From assembly GCF_003331145.1 (NCBI RefSeq), contig NZ_QLVE01000024.1, positions 62,001 through 126,000 of the forward strand: DNA of 64,000 bases. The letters are read 5' to 3'. The position numbers and the translations under genes were made by a program. The notes beneath the pieces are model-generated. The model did no database searches and had not been told where the DNA came from. It was given only the letters and a program-made list of their open reading frames with translations. Shown in pieces: positions 42,707 through 51,015 of this stretch. Source of the stretch: Exiguobacterium sp. TNDT2 (GTDB lineage: Bacteria; Bacillota; Bacilli; Exiguobacteriales; Exiguobacteriaceae). Each line of letters opens with the position of its first letter. Position 1 is the stretch's first letter.

Positions 42707-42979
42707 ATGACTACTAAGCTATCATTCTTCACGCTATTCGTCTCCATCAGTGTCATCTCATTGTTCACTATCATGGTGTACCTCAACGTCTCGACGCTCG
42801 AACTAAACGAGACGATCGGATCAGGGCTGTTCTATCTAAAAGGCTACTATGAGGAAGGCAATATGATTGTCACCGAGCAAGGCATCGGCGTCATCACGTT
42901 ACCACTCGCTATCGGGCTCGTCGCATCGACACTCATCAAGCTCGTCCATAATTATAAAGCACCGTCGTTCATGAACTGA
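42707..42979 (+). CDS. Small two-helix membrane protein
   Basis: 90 aa with hydrophobic helices at 8-26 (TLFVSISVISLFTIMVYL) and about 62-80 (VITLPLAIGLVASTLIKLV), and an extracytoplasmic loop between. GGAG is 8 bases before the ATG, and a terminator follows. Resembles short membrane proteins of Bacillales of unknown role; I cannot name the family with confidence. Confidence 0.7.
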   Translation: MTTKLSFFTLFVSISVISLFTIMVYLNVSTLELNETIGSGLFYLKGYYEEGNMIVTEQGIGVITLPLAIGLVASTLIKLVHNYKAPSFMN

Positions 42980-42985
42980 CAACAC

Positions 42986-43015
42986 GCCCTTCAATCTGAG
43001 GATTGAGGGGCTTTT
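42986..43015 (+). terminator. Rho-independent terminator
   Basis: Stem GCCCTTCAATC / GATTGAGGGGC with one wobble pair, 4-base loop, then TTTT. Confidence 0.85.
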
Positions 43016-43072
43016 CTACGACTATCCCCTGCTGGTGATGCACGGTACACTAAGAGGACACAGGAGGGATTC

Positions 43073-43561
43073 ATGATGATATTTACGACGACCCGCTGCC
43101 TCATCCGACCGTTCGAGCAACATGACATTGAACCGTTCATGGCATATCGGAACGACTTGGAATGGATGCAGCACCAATCGTTTAAAGGGTTGACTTACGA
43201 AGCATACGAACGCTCTTTACTCGGTGATCAGGCTATCGCTCAAGGCATGCAACTCGCCATCAGCGAACAAGAGACGCATGAATTGATTGGCGATTTGTAT
43301 GTACAGCAAGAGGAGACGACGTATTGGATCGGCTACACGATCTCACCCCGACACGCTCGCCAAGGCTATGCGTCCGAAGTTGTGTCTGGTTTAATTCGTC
43401 ACTTGTCCGACCGAGGAGCCGAGATAATCAAAGCCGGCGCCCTTCCGACGAACGAGGCCTCCATCGCCCTCTTGAGAAAGTTGAACTTCGTCTATGTCAC
43501 GATGGAAGACGACGAACAGATTTATCAACTCAACCTCTTGCCAAACAAAACAGGCACGTGA
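43073..43561 (+). CDS. GNAT-family N-acetyltransferase
   Basis: 162 aa, RimJ/RimL-type acetyltransferase_3 fold. TTRCLIRPFEQHDIEPFMAY opens the domain, TTYWIGYTISPRHARQGYAS is the acetyl-CoA-binding segment (Q-x-G-x-A/G), and LPTNEASIALLRKLNFVYV is motif B. AGGAGGG is 4 bases before the first of two ATG codons. The acceptor is unknown. It is a single gene ending before the convergent Lrp-like gene. Confidence 0.85.
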   Translation: MMIFTTTRCLIRPFEQHDIEPFMAYRNDLEWMQHQSFKGLTYEAYERSLLGDQAIAQGMQLAISEQETHELIGDLYVQQEETTYWIGYTISPRHARQGYASEVVSGLIRHLSDRGAEIIKAGALPTNEASIALLRKLNFVYVTMEDDEQIYQLNLLPNKTGT

Positions 43562-43582
43562 CCGGATCGGTCGCGTGCCTGT
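43550..43582 (-). terminator. Terminator of the Lrp/AsnC gene
   Basis: ACAGGCACG pairs with CGTGCCTGT, with GACCG/CGGTC inside. The minus strand continues into TTTTGTTTGG. Confidence 0.8.
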
Positions 43583-43992
43583 CAGCGGTCAATGACAATC
43601 GACAACTTATAATTGACGTACTTACTGAGCCCGTCCAAAAAGGCGTTCAGCTCTTGGTTCGACGGGAATCGGCACTCCAAGACGTAACAGCCGTCCCCGC
43701 TCACCTTGTAGTTATTGCGGACGTACGGCCGGTGCTCCTCGAGGAATAGGAGATACGGGTCGTGGAACGTGCTCGACGTAAAGATGGTGATCATCGCGTG
43801 GACCGGTAACCCGAGCTTGTCCTCGTTCACGCGAATCGTATATCCTTCGATGATACCGAGGTCTTCGAGCTTCTTGACGCGCGTCGCCGTCGCCTGCCCG
43901 GTCAAGTGCACGTGTGCCCCGAGTTCTTTCATCGTTATCCGGCTGTTCGCCTGTAGCGCCTCGATGATGAGGCGGTCAGTTGGATCGAGCAT
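43582..43992 (-). CDS. Lrp/AsnC-family transcriptional regulator
   Basis: 136 aa. LDPTDRLIIEALQANSRITM then ELGAHVHLTGQATATRVKKL is the N-terminal helix-turn-helix, and residues 55-136 form the RAM ligand domain (VHAMITIFTSSTF, NYKVSGDGCYVLECRFPS). AAAGGAG is 7 bases before the ATG. It is divergent from the metallo-beta-lactamase-fold hydrolase at 44111 and may control it. The effector is probably an amino acid, from family knowledge only. Confidence 0.9.
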   Translation of the reverse strand: MLDPTDRLIIEALQANSRITMKELGAHVHLTGQATATRVKKLEDLGIIEGYTIRVNEDKLGLPVHAMITIFTSSTFHDPYLLFLEEHRPYVRNNYKVSGDGCYVLECRFPSNQELNAFLDGLSKYVNYKLSIVIDR

Positions 43993-44110
43993 GGGTGACT
44001 CCTTTCACGATTCAAGCCAATCCGTCCAAACACTTGATTCGTGTAATGTATGAAACGACGGCTGCTTGTTAAACTGTACATACATTATAGCTAAAAGGAG
44101 AGATTTTTCT

Positions 44111-44869
44111 ATGCACGTGCAACTGATCCGTAATGCCACACTCCGCGTTGAATACGCCGGAAAGACGTTCCTCATCGACCCGTTCCTCGGGGAGAAGGGC
44201 GCCTATCCCCCGTTCCCGAACTCGGAACGGCAAGACGCTAATCCATTGGCCGACCTGCCAATCGCGATTGACGACATTCTGACAGGCATCGACGCCGTCA
44301 TCTTGACCCACTTGCATCTCGACCACTACGACGAGGTCGCCAAACAAGTTCTTCCGAAAGCGATCCCGCTCTTCGTGCAAAACGAGGACGATTTGACTGT
44401 CATCGAAGGCGACGGCTTCACGAACGTGACCGTGTTGAGCGACACGACAGCGTTCGAAGGAATCAGCCTCACGAAGACAGCAGGGGAGCACGGTCGCGGA
44501 CCGATTTTAGAAATGGCCGGTCTCGTGTGCGGTGTCGTCTTCACCCACCCTGCGGAACAGACGCTCTACGTCGCCGGGGACACGGTCTGGTATGACGAAG
44601 TCGCCAAGACGATTCAAGCGCATCAACCAGCAGTCATCGTCGTCAACGCCGGGGACAACCAATTCGTCGAAGGCGGGTCGCTCGTCATGAACGAAGAGGA
44701 CGTCCGCCATGTGCATGAGGCGGCTCCAGCCGCGACGATTATCGCGGTCCATATGGAAGCGGTCAACCATTGGAAGCTATCGCGTCCTGATTTACGTGCT
44801 TATGCGGCATCACACAACTTCGCCGATCAACTCATCATTCCTGAAGACGGCGAGATGATTTCACGCTAA
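44111..44869 (+). CDS. Metallo-beta-lactamase-fold hydrolase (UlaG-like)
   Basis: 252 aa. LIRNATLRVEYAGKTFLIDP begins the fold, ILTHLHLDHYDEVAKQ gives the zinc-binding HxHxDH, AGEHGRGP a further His, and LYVAGDTVWY the metal-bridging Asp. VHMEAVNHWKLSRPDL closes the site. Members of this group act on small phosphodiester or lactone substrates; the exact one is unknown. AAAAGGAGAG is 8 bases before the ATG. A strong terminator follows. Confidence 0.9.
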   Translation: MHVQLIRNATLRVEYAGKTFLIDPFLGEKGAYPPFPNSERQDANPLADLPIAIDDILTGIDAVILTHLHLDHYDEVAKQVLPKAIPLFVQNEDDLTVIEGDGFTNVTVLSDTTAFEGISLTKTAGEHGRGPILEMAGLVCGVVFTHPAEQTLYVAGDTVWYDEVAKTIQAHQPAVIVVNAGDNQFVEGGSLVMNEEDVRHVHEAAPAATIIAVHMEAVNHWKLSRPDLRAYAASHNFADQLIIPEDGEMISR

Positions 44870-44876
44870 CGAAACG

Positions 44877-44910
44877 ATGCCCCTGACCTCCCACGTCAGG
44901 GGCATTTTTA
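44877..44910 (+). terminator. Rho-independent terminator
   Basis: A perfect 11-base stem ATGCCCCTGAC / GTCAGGGGCAT with a 7-base loop followed by TTTTTA-type tract. Confidence 0.92.
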
Positions 44911-44992
44911 GCTTCATCTTTGACTTCTGTTTGTGATATTCTATGCTTCATACCGATGCCATGTCACCCGTTTTTTGCCTCGAGGGAGTTTT

Positions 44993-45715
44993 ATGAGAAT
45001 GAAGAAACGCGTCATTTTGCTCATGTCCATCTTTTTGTTAATCAGCTCCCTCACACAGGCGGCGATTCCGAAACCGAAAGCTTATAACGACCGCAACCTC
45101 ATCTACTTGACGCTCGATGACGGACCGAACCGGAAGACGGGCGCGCTGCTCGATGTCTTGAAGAAGCATCGGGTGAAGGCGACCTTCTTCATTCTTGGGA
45201 AGAATATCAAGGGCAATGAGCACCTCATCCGACGCATCGTCGCCGAAGGCCATCTCATCGCCTTGCATGGGATGACACACGTGCGCGAGGAGTTTTATGC
45301 GTCGCCGATGACGGCCGTGCGTCAAATGAAGGACGTGCAACGTCTCATATATGAAGTGACAGGCATCCATACGAACATGGCCCGTACGATTTACGGTAGT
45401 GACGCAGGCATGACGCCTGCGCATTGGCAAGCGATGGACGAGGCCGGTTTCGAGATTTGGGACTGGAATGTCGGCAGTCTCGACCATATCTATAAGAAAG
45501 ACAACGCTCCGATCGAGCAGCGTGTGTTCAACCGGCTCGAGGCGAATTACGAGATGAATATCGCCTCCATCATCTTGGCACACGATCACTCGATGACACC
45601 GAAAGCGCTCGATACGATTATCCGCTATGCGAAAGAACGCGACTATGAGTTCCGGACGTTAGAAGGGGTACATCCCGCGTACAACTTTTTCAATCCGTGG
45701 GAACCGAATGAATAA
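44993..45715 (+). CDS. Exported polysaccharide deacetylase (NodB domain)
   Basis: 240 aa. A signal peptide (MKKRVILLMSIFLLISSLTQ, then AA) is followed by a NodB barrel: LIYLTLDDGPNRKTG with the catalytic base Asp and metal Asp, IALHGMTHVRE with the two metal His (HxxxH), and SIILAHDHS with the late His. The RPPxG arginine motif is replaced by ARTIYGSDAG, so substrate binding may differ. GAGGGAG is 4 bases before the ATG at 44993. Members remove N-acetyl groups from peptidoglycan or chitin-like polymers. Confidence 0.88.
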   Translation: MRMKKRVILLMSIFLLISSLTQAAIPKPKAYNDRNLIYLTLDDGPNRKTGALLDVLKKHRVKATFFILGKNIKGNEHLIRRIVAEGHLIALHGMTHVREEFYASPMTAVRQMKDVQRLIYEVTGIHTNMARTIYGSDAGMTPAHWQAMDEAGFEIWDWNVGSLDHIYKKDNAPIEQRVFNRLEANYEMNIASIILAHDHSMTPKALDTIIRYAKERDYEFRTLEGVHPAYNFFNPWEPNE

Positions 45716-45717
45716 GA

Positions 45718-45745
45718 AAACGCTGAGTCGCGCGACTCAGCGTTT
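45718..45745. terminator. Bidirectional terminator
   Basis: AAACGCTGAGTC / GACTCAGCGTTT with a 4-base loop between convergent genes. Confidence 0.9.
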
Positions 45746-45749
45746 TTAC

Positions 45750-46148
45750 TTACATCTCGAGTTCTGTGAACGCGAGCGGGACGAGCTCCTCAAGCGTCAC
45801 TTCTTTCACGTCGGCGTTGCCGTTCGTGAGCAACACTTTGAAGTCCGGGTCGCCGAACTCGACGAGCACTTGGCGGCAGATGCTGCATGGCGGCAAGAAG
45901 TCGACCGTGTCACCTGACACCGCGACGGCTTCGAAGTCACCTTTTTTATACCCTTGCGCGACCGCTGTGAAGATGGCCGTACGCTCGGCACAGTTCGTCG
46001 CACCGAACGAGACGTTCTCGACGTTGACGCCGTCGATGACCGTACCGTCCTTCATGAGAAGCGCCGCTCCAACGCGGAAGTTCGAATACGGCGAGTAGGC
46101 GTTCTCTTTCACTTGGCGGGCACGCTCGACTAGTTGTTGTTGGTTCAT
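45750..46148 (-). CDS. cdd: Cytidine deaminase
   Basis: 132 aa, the tetrameric small form. It deaminates cytidine and deoxycytidine to uridine forms for salvage. VKENAYSPYSNFRVGAALL, then FGATNCAERTAIFTAV with the first zinc Cys and the catalytic Glu, and FLPPCSICRQVLVEFG with the other two zinc Cys. The frame is open to 46250, but AGAGAGGA is about 10 bases before the ATG at 46148, which matches the family N-terminus. Confidence 0.95.
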   Translation of the reverse strand: MNQQQLVERARQVKENAYSPYSNFRVGAALLMKDGTVIDGVNVENVSFGATNCAERTAIFTAVAQGYKKGDFEAVAVSGDTVDFLPPCSICRQVLVEFGDPDFKVLLTNGNADVKEVTLEELVPLAFTELEM

Positions 46149-46269
46149 GGGATCATGGTCCTCTCTGACTCGAAATGAACTGATGCCAGTTCCCGGCCTC
46201 TCTTTTTGGGCAGGATTTTTAGCATACACCTCAAGCGATAGAGATGTCAACGAAATTTTGTTGACGCTT

Positions 46270-46824
46270 TCACTTGAGTCTTAACATTCTCGCCAACTGC
46301 TCGTTCATCTCGTCCGGGGTGGCCGCAAAGTCGTGTTCGGCCCAATGGATGATCATCCCGACGATGGCATTCGCTTGATACGAACAGAACAACTCATGGT
46401 CGATCTCGTCTTGCTTGTGTGACGCCGTGTCACGGAGGAGTAACTTGCGCACTTCGTCGAACAACATGTAATAGTACGCGAGCGGCACATTTTTCGAGAA
46501 GACGATGCGATAGAAGTCGACGTACGTCTGGACGTGATGAAAGATACGGATTGTCGACGGTTCGAGCTCGCGCGGATTGAGCAGCTTCACATGACGGTAC
46601 GGCTCCTCGTACGATTTGGCGAGGTCGGCCGTGATCTCTTGGAAATACTCCTCGAACACGTCCTCGATTCGACCGTAATGAAGATAGAACGTACCCCGAT
46701 TGACATTAGCCACACGACAAAGTGCTGAAATCGTCACTTGTTCGAGCGAATGATTCTTCAATAATTCGACGAGCGCCTCATGGAGCGCTCGTTTTGTTTT
46801 GATGACACGCAAGTCCGGCTTCAT
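46270..46824 (-). CDS. TetR-family transcriptional regulator
   Basis: 184 aa. VIKTKRALHEALVELLKNHS and VTISALCRVANVNRGTFYLH then YGRIEDVFEEYF is the DNA-binding domain; the rest is the helical effector domain with a TetR_C_7-like region (NPRELEPSTIRIFHHVQ). AGAGGAA is 10 bases before the ATG at 46824. It is divergent from the SDR gene at 46965, whose leader carries a palindrome where a repressor would bind. Likely local repressor. Confidence 0.88.
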   Translation of the reverse strand: MKPDLRVIKTKRALHEALVELLKNHSLEQVTISALCRVANVNRGTFYLHYGRIEDVFEEYFQEITADLAKSYEEPYRHVKLLNPRELEPSTIRIFHHVQTYVDFYRIVFSKNVPLAYYYMLFDEVRKLLLRDTASHKQDEIDHELFCSYQANAIVGMIIHWAEHDFAATPDEMNEQLARMLRLK

Positions 46825-46860
46825 GATTCGCACATTCCTCTCAACAGTCATGACCTAAAG

Positions 46861-46876
46861 TGTTGATTACTCAACA
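46861..46876. promoter_or_regulatory. Palindrome near the TetR-family gene promoter
   Basis: TGTTGA-TTAC-TCAACA, a 6-4-6 inverted repeat, 37 bases upstream of the regulator start. Possible autoregulatory site. Confidence 0.4.
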
Positions 46877-46895
46877 GTTCCTCATTTTTTGATGA

Positions 46896-46925
46896 TTGTA
46901 AGCGTTTTCTAAAATTTATTATAAT
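46896..46925 (+). promoter_or_regulatory. Promoter of the SDR gene
   Basis: TTGTAA, 18 bases, TATAAT, 39 bases upstream of the start codon. Confidence 0.6.
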
Positions 46926-46930
46926 AGTTA

Positions 46931-46946
46931 TTGAACACATGTTCAA
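46931..46946. promoter_or_regulatory. Candidate TetR-family operator
   Basis: TTGAACA-CA-TGTTCAA, a perfect 7-2-7 inverted repeat at the expected transcription start of the SDR gene. Binding by the divergent TetR-family protein is inferred. Confidence 0.6.
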
Positions 46947-46964
46947 TAAAAGGAGGAGACAGTC

Positions 46965-47714
46965 ATGCGATTATCGGGGAAAGTGGCAATTGTCACAGGT
47001 GCAGCATCAGGAATGGGAAAAGCGATCGCGGAACTATATGCGAAGGAAGGAGCCCGCGTCGTCGTCTCGGATATGAATCTTGACGGGGCGCAGGCCGTCG
47101 TTGAAAGCATCTCAGGTGAGGCGTTCGCCATCCAGACGGACGTCACGTCTGAAGAGGCGCTCCAGCAGTTGCTCGACGAGACGGTGAAGACGTTCGGTCA
47201 AGTCGATATCCTCGTCAACAACGCCGGCATCATGGACGGGATGGAACCCGTCGGTGAGATCTCGAACGAGCGCTGGGAGAAAATCTTTGCCGTCAACACG
47301 GTGTCGGTCATGAAATCGATGCGCATCGCCGTCGATTTGTTCACGAAGCAAGGGCACGGTGTCATCGTCAACAATATCTCGGCCGGCGGTTTGTACGGCG
47401 CTCGGGCCGGCGCGGCATATACGGCGTCGAAACACGCCGTCGTCGGATTGACGAAGAACACGGCATTCATGTATGCCGACCAAAACATCCGTTGTAACGG
47501 GATCGCACCGGGAGCGGTCGCGACGAACATCGGCTCGACGATGACGAACATGAGCCAGGCCGGGTTCGGTCGCCAGCAACTCGGGATGGCGATCAACCCA
47601 CGCGTCGGACAACCGGAAGAGATCGCTCAACTCGCCCTCTTCCTCGGCTCGGACGAATCGAGTTTCATCAACGGTCAAGTCGTCGCCATCGACGGTGGTT
47701 GGACCGCCTACTAA
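46965..47714 (+). CDS. Short-chain dehydrogenase/reductase
   Basis: 249 aa classical SDR. VAIVTGAASGMGKAIAELYA is the TGxxxGxG cofactor motif, ILVNNAGIMDG the NNAG motif, ISAGGLYGARAGAAYTASKH contains the catalytic Ser and the YxxxK pair, and RCNGIAPGAVATN the PG motif. GINGQ-type ending FINGQVVAIDGGW is normal. The Asp after the second strand (SDMN) favours NAD(H). AGGAGGAG lies before the ATG. Substrate unknown; regulated together with the TetR-family neighbour. Confidence 0.92.
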   Translation: MRLSGKVAIVTGAASGMGKAIAELYAKEGARVVVSDMNLDGAQAVVESISGEAFAIQTDVTSEEALQQLLDETVKTFGQVDILVNNAGIMDGMEPVGEISNERWEKIFAVNTVSVMKSMRIAVDLFTKQGHGVIVNNISAGGLYGARAGAAYTASKHAVVGLTKNTAFMYADQNIRCNGIAPGAVATNIGSTMTNMSQAGFGRQQLGMAINPRVGQPEEIAQLALFLGSDESSFINGQVVAIDGGWTAY

Positions 47715-47720
47715 ACTAAA

Positions 47721-47756
47721 AAATGAGCCACATCCGACGCCGGATGTGGCTCATTT
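47721..47756. terminator. Bidirectional terminator
   Basis: A perfect 16-base stem AAATGAGCCACATCCG / CGGATGTGGCTCATTT with a 4-base loop between the SDR gene and the siderophore operon. Confidence 0.92.
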
Positions 47757-47760
47757 CTCG

Positions 47761-48792
47761 TTATAGCTCCCCTCTCCGGTTCATCCGGATCAAGAGATAA
47801 ATCAAATACGGCGCCCCGACCATGCCGGTGATGACACCGACCGGGTAGCGGGCCGTGAAGGCGAACTGGCCGATAAGATCGGCCGCGAGCACCAAGATGA
47901 CGCCGACGAGTGCCGCCGGGATGATGGTCGAGCGACCGTCCCCGACGAGCCGCTTCGCGATCGGTCCCGCGAGGAACGCGACAAACGCGATCGGTCCGGT
48001 CGTCGCCGTCGCGAGTGCGAGCATGAGCACTGAGGCGACAATGAGCAGCACCCGCGTCTGGTTCGTCTTGACGCCGAGCGACGTCGCCGTCATCTCTCCG
48101 AGCTCTAAAATCTGCAACTGTCGGCTGAGCCGGAGGATGACGGGCAGACAGAGCGCGACCGCGATCATGAGCGGCGGGAGCGTCTCCATCTTCACCCCGT
48201 TCAAGCTACCGCTCAACCAGCGCATCGCCGTCCCGACATCGTTTTGGCGACTGATGAGGAGCAGATAGTTGATGACCGCCGTCAGCATCGCTTGAATCCC
48301 GATGCCGACCAAGACGAGCCGGCCGATGGAGAAGGCGGCGCCTTTTGACAAGAAGTAAATCGCGAGGACGGTCAACAGCCCGCCGATGATCGAGATGATG
48401 GAGACGAACGTATCGCTCGCCTGTAGGACGACGATGCCGAACACGGCCGCCGCACTCGACCCGGTCGTGATGCCGATGACGTTCGGGTTGGCGAGCGGGT
48501 TACGAAGCATCGTCTGGAACACCGTCCCGGCAATCCCGAACGCGAGTCCGGCGAAGACGCCGGCGAGCATGCGCGGCAGACGGATCGTGCCGACGGCGAA
48601 CGAGGCGCCCGGAACTTGTTCCCCGAACAAGACACGGACGACGTCCGCGACCGGATAAATCGTGTTGCCGAGCATGAGCATTATTGCGCTCAAGGCGAGC
48701 GCGAGTGCGAACAAAACGAGCGTCGTCACGACTGTCCGTTGCCGGCGCTTACGACTGTTCTGAATGATGGGTTGAATCGATTGACTGTTCAT
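47761..48792 (-). CDS. Iron-siderophore ABC transporter permease (FecCD family), second subunit
   Basis: 343 aa with about nine transmembrane helices. FecCD landmarks are GTIRLPRMLAGVFAGLAFGI, AGTVFQTMLRNPLANPNVIG and ATTGPIAFVAFLAGPIAKRL, the last near the coupling helix. Its ATG overlaps the stop of the upstream permease (ATGA), so the two are translationally coupled. Closest plan is YfiZ/YfhA of B. subtilis, which form a heterodimer for hydroxamate/citrate-type siderophores. No ATPase gene is present here; a shared one such as YusV may serve. Confidence 0.9.
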   Translation of the reverse strand: MNSQSIQPIIQNSRKRRQRTVVTTLVLFALALALSAIMLMLGNTIYPVADVVRVLFGEQVPGASFAVGTIRLPRMLAGVFAGLAFGIAGTVFQTMLRNPLANPNVIGITTGSSAAAVFGIVVLQASDTFVSIISIIGGLLTVLAIYFLSKGAAFSIGRLVLVGIGIQAMLTAVINYLLLISRQNDVGTAMRWLSGSLNGVKMETLPPLMIAVALCLPVILRLSRQLQILELGEMTATSLGVKTNQTRVLLIVASVLMLALATATTGPIAFVAFLAGPIAKRLVGDGRSTIIPAALVGVILVLAADLIGQFAFTARYPVGVITGMVGAPYLIYLLIRMNRRGEL

Positions 48793-49808
48793 ACGCCACG
48801 CACCTTCACTTTCATCGTCAACGCGATCAAAATCGGCGCCCCGACGAACGCTGTGACGATTCCGACCTCAAGTTCACCGGGACTGCCGAGCAAACGGCCC
48901 GCCACGTCGGCGAACGTGAGTAAAATCGCGCCGGTGAGTGCCGACATCGGGATGATATACCGTTCATCCGCTCCGATGACCAAGCGGACGAGGTGCGGCG
49001 CGAGTAAACCGATAAAGCCGATCGGTCCAGCCAGTGCCGTTGCCGCTCCGCACAAGATGACACCGGCGAACGAGGCAATCAATTTCAATGTGCCGATGCG
49101 GACACCAAGACCTGTGGCGAGCTCTTCCCCGAGCGCCAAGATGTTGAGGGATGGTGCCGCCAAGATGGCGATGACGATACCGCCGATAAAGAATGGCAGG
49201 AACGTCATGATCGAATCCATTGTCCCGGCCCCGACGCTACCGACTTGCCAGAACCGGAACTGGTCCATGACGTTCGAGCGCGGGATCATGATGGCCATGA
49301 CGAGTGACGAGAGCGCCGCACTCGTCGCCGCGCCGGCCAAGACAAGTTTGAGTGGCGTCGAACCGCCCCGACCGAGCGACCCGATGCCGAACACGAACGC
49401 CGCCGTCAAGAGCGCCCCGGCGAGCGCGAACCAAATATAGTCGCTCGCACTCGAGATATTGAAGAACGCGATCCCGACGACGACGAACAGCGCCGCGCCC
49501 GTATTGACCCCGAGAATGCTCGGGTCGGCGATCGGGTTGCGCGTCACCGATTGCATGAGAGCACCCGAGACGCCGAGCGCCGCCCCGCACATGAAACTGA
49601 ACACCGTCCGAACGACCCGCTGCCGGATGATGTCCGCTTCATACGACTGAACAGCCGGACGGAATAAACCGTCAAGCAGTTCATCCCATCCGACTGTCCG
49701 TGAGCCGAAAGCAAGCGAAGCGAGCATACAGACGACGAGCAGGACGAGCGACCCTACGAGGAGGAGCCCGAACCGTTTCGGCGTGTGTAACTTCTTCGGC
49801 ATATTCAT
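48789..49808 (-). CDS. Iron-siderophore ABC transporter permease (FecCD family), first subunit
   Basis: 339 aa, nine or so helices. RTVFSFMCGAALGVSGALMQ, SVTRNPIADPSILGVNTGAA and ALAGPIGFIGLLAPHLVRLV are typical. It starts 4 bases after the stop of the binding-protein gene and overlaps the next permease by 4 bases, so all three form one operon. It pairs with the following permease to form the membrane channel for a ferric siderophore. Confidence 0.9.
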   Translation of the reverse strand: MNMPKKLHTPKRFGLLLVGSLVLLVVCMLASLAFGSRTVGWDELLDGLFRPAVQSYEADIIRQRVVRTVFSFMCGAALGVSGALMQSVTRNPIADPSILGVNTGAALFVVVGIAFFNISSASDYIWFALAGALLTAAFVFGIGSLGRGGSTPLKLVLAGAATSAALSSLVMAIMIPRSNVMDQFRFWQVGSVGAGTMDSIMTFLPFFIGGIVIAILAAPSLNILALGEELATGLGVRIGTLKLIASFAGVILCGAATALAGPIGFIGLLAPHLVRLVIGADERYIIPMSALTGAILLTFADVAGRLLGSPGELEVGIVTAFVGAPILIALTMKVKVRGV

Positions 49809-49812
49809 TTGA

Positions 49813-50847
49813 TTACTCGACTTTCGCGAGTGCTTCTGACACGAGTTTCACATAGTCGTCAATCGTATATTCGATCGAGAGCGGTGATGGTGTCCCAGCA
49901 GCCGCGAGCGGCGTGTTATCTTCGATCATGACGACCGAGCCGCGTTCGATGGCCGGTACTTTGCTGTAGAGCGGGTCAGCTTGAAGTGCTTTCAACGTCT
50001 CTTCGTTCCCGTAGGCGACGAAGATGTCGACGTCGTTCAAGATGTCAGCGTTCTCTGAGCTGAGCTCGAGGTAGAAGCTGCCTTCTTCGAACTGGTCTGT
50101 AATGTTGGCCGGGTACTCCATGCCGAGCTCTTCGATGAAGGCACCGCGCGGGTCACCCGTCGTGTAGATGTAGAACTTCGAAAGATCGTCCGGGCTGAGG
50201 GCGACGAATGCCGCTTTCTTCCCTTCCATCTCAGGTACTTCAGCCGCCTTGTCAGCGATGAGCTTCTCTGTGTCTTCAATCAACTGTTTGCCTTCTGCCT
50301 CCATGCCCATGGCCATCGAGTCATAAAGGACCGTGTCCTGCCATGATGACACCCAAGGCGTCTCTTGGTAGGCGACGACCGGTGCAATCTCTGTCAACGT
50401 GTCGTAGTCTTCTTGCGTGATGCCTGAGTAGGCGGCGAGAATGACGTCCGGCTGTGAGTCGGCGATCGCTTCGAAATCGAGGCCGTCCGTGTCTTGGTAG
50501 ATGTTCGGGTTGTCTTCACCGAGGTCTTTCAACTTCTCAGCCGTCCATGGCAACATACCGCTGCCGTCTTGGACACCGTAGTTCGCAGCCGAGAAACCGA
50601 CCGGTACGACGTCGAGCGCGAGCGCCACGTCTTGGTTCGACCAACCGACCGTTGCGACGCGTTCCGGCTTCTTGTCGATGACCGTCTCACCTAGCGCGTG
50701 TTTAATTGTGATCGGATAGCCCTCTGCCATTTCGGCAGATTCATCTGTCGTGGCTGCGTCTTCATTGTTCGAGCCGCATCCTGCGAGCACGAGCACGAAA
50801 GCAGACATGATGATGAACATATGTAGCATTTTCTTATAGCTGTTCAT
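49813..50847 (-). CDS. Siderophore-binding lipoprotein (YfiY-like)
   Basis: 344 aa. Signal peptide with lipobox (MSAFVLVLAGC), then an acidic linker, then a class III binding domain: TIKHALGETVIDKKPERVAT and VGWSNQDVALALDVVPVG in the N-lobe, PDVILAAYSGITQEDYDTL in the middle. It delivers ferric siderophore to the two downstream permeases. AAGGGG precedes the ATG. A sigma-A promoter with a Fur box lies upstream, so iron represses it. Confidence 0.92.
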   Translation of the reverse strand: MNSYKKMLHMFIIMSAFVLVLAGCGSNNEDAATTDESAEMAEGYPITIKHALGETVIDKKPERVATVGWSNQDVALALDVVPVGFSAANYGVQDGSGMLPWTAEKLKDLGEDNPNIYQDTDGLDFEAIADSQPDVILAAYSGITQEDYDTLTEIAPVVAYQETPWVSSWQDTVLYDSMAMGMEAEGKQLIEDTEKLIADKAAEVPEMEGKKAAFVALSPDDLSKFYIYTTGDPRGAFIEELGMEYPANITDQFEEGSFYLELSSENADILNDVDIFVAYGNEETLKALQADPLYSKVPAIERGSVVMIEDNTPLAAAGTPSPLSIEYTIDDYVKLVSEALAKVE

Positions 50848-50892
50848 GTCCTAATCCCCTTTTTCTCTATGACAACTTTCTAACGTCGATAC

Positions 50893-50907
50893 TGATAATC
50901 ATTATCA
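50893..50907. promoter_or_regulatory. Fur box
   Basis: TGATAAT-C-ATTATCA, a perfect 7-1-7 palindrome and the core Bacillus Fur-box form. It lies just downstream of the -10 element of the siderophore operon. Confidence 0.9.
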
Positions 50908-50913
50908 TTTATG

Positions 50914-50943
50914 AGTATAGGATGAATCGTTAAACGCTGTCAA
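50914..50943 (-). promoter_or_regulatory. Promoter of the siderophore operon
   Basis: On the minus strand TTGACA, 18 bases, TATACT, about 65 bases upstream of the lipoprotein start. Confidence 0.8.
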
Positions 50944-50976
50944 TCTGAATTTCAAGATATGTTCTGAAAATAGAAG

Positions 50977-51012
50977 CAGCCCGCTTCTCTCATTCGGTGA
51001 GAAAGCGGGCTG
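50977..51012 (-). terminator. Rho-independent terminator
   Basis: CAGCCCGCTT and AAGCGGGCTG form the stem with inner CTCA/TGAG pairs; CTTCTATTTTC follows on the minus strand. Confidence 0.85.
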
Positions 51013-51015
51013 ACG

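Noticed and set aside
47112-47678. 188-codon minus-strand frame opposite the SDR gene
   Set aside because: Antisense to all SDR motifs; no independent evidence.
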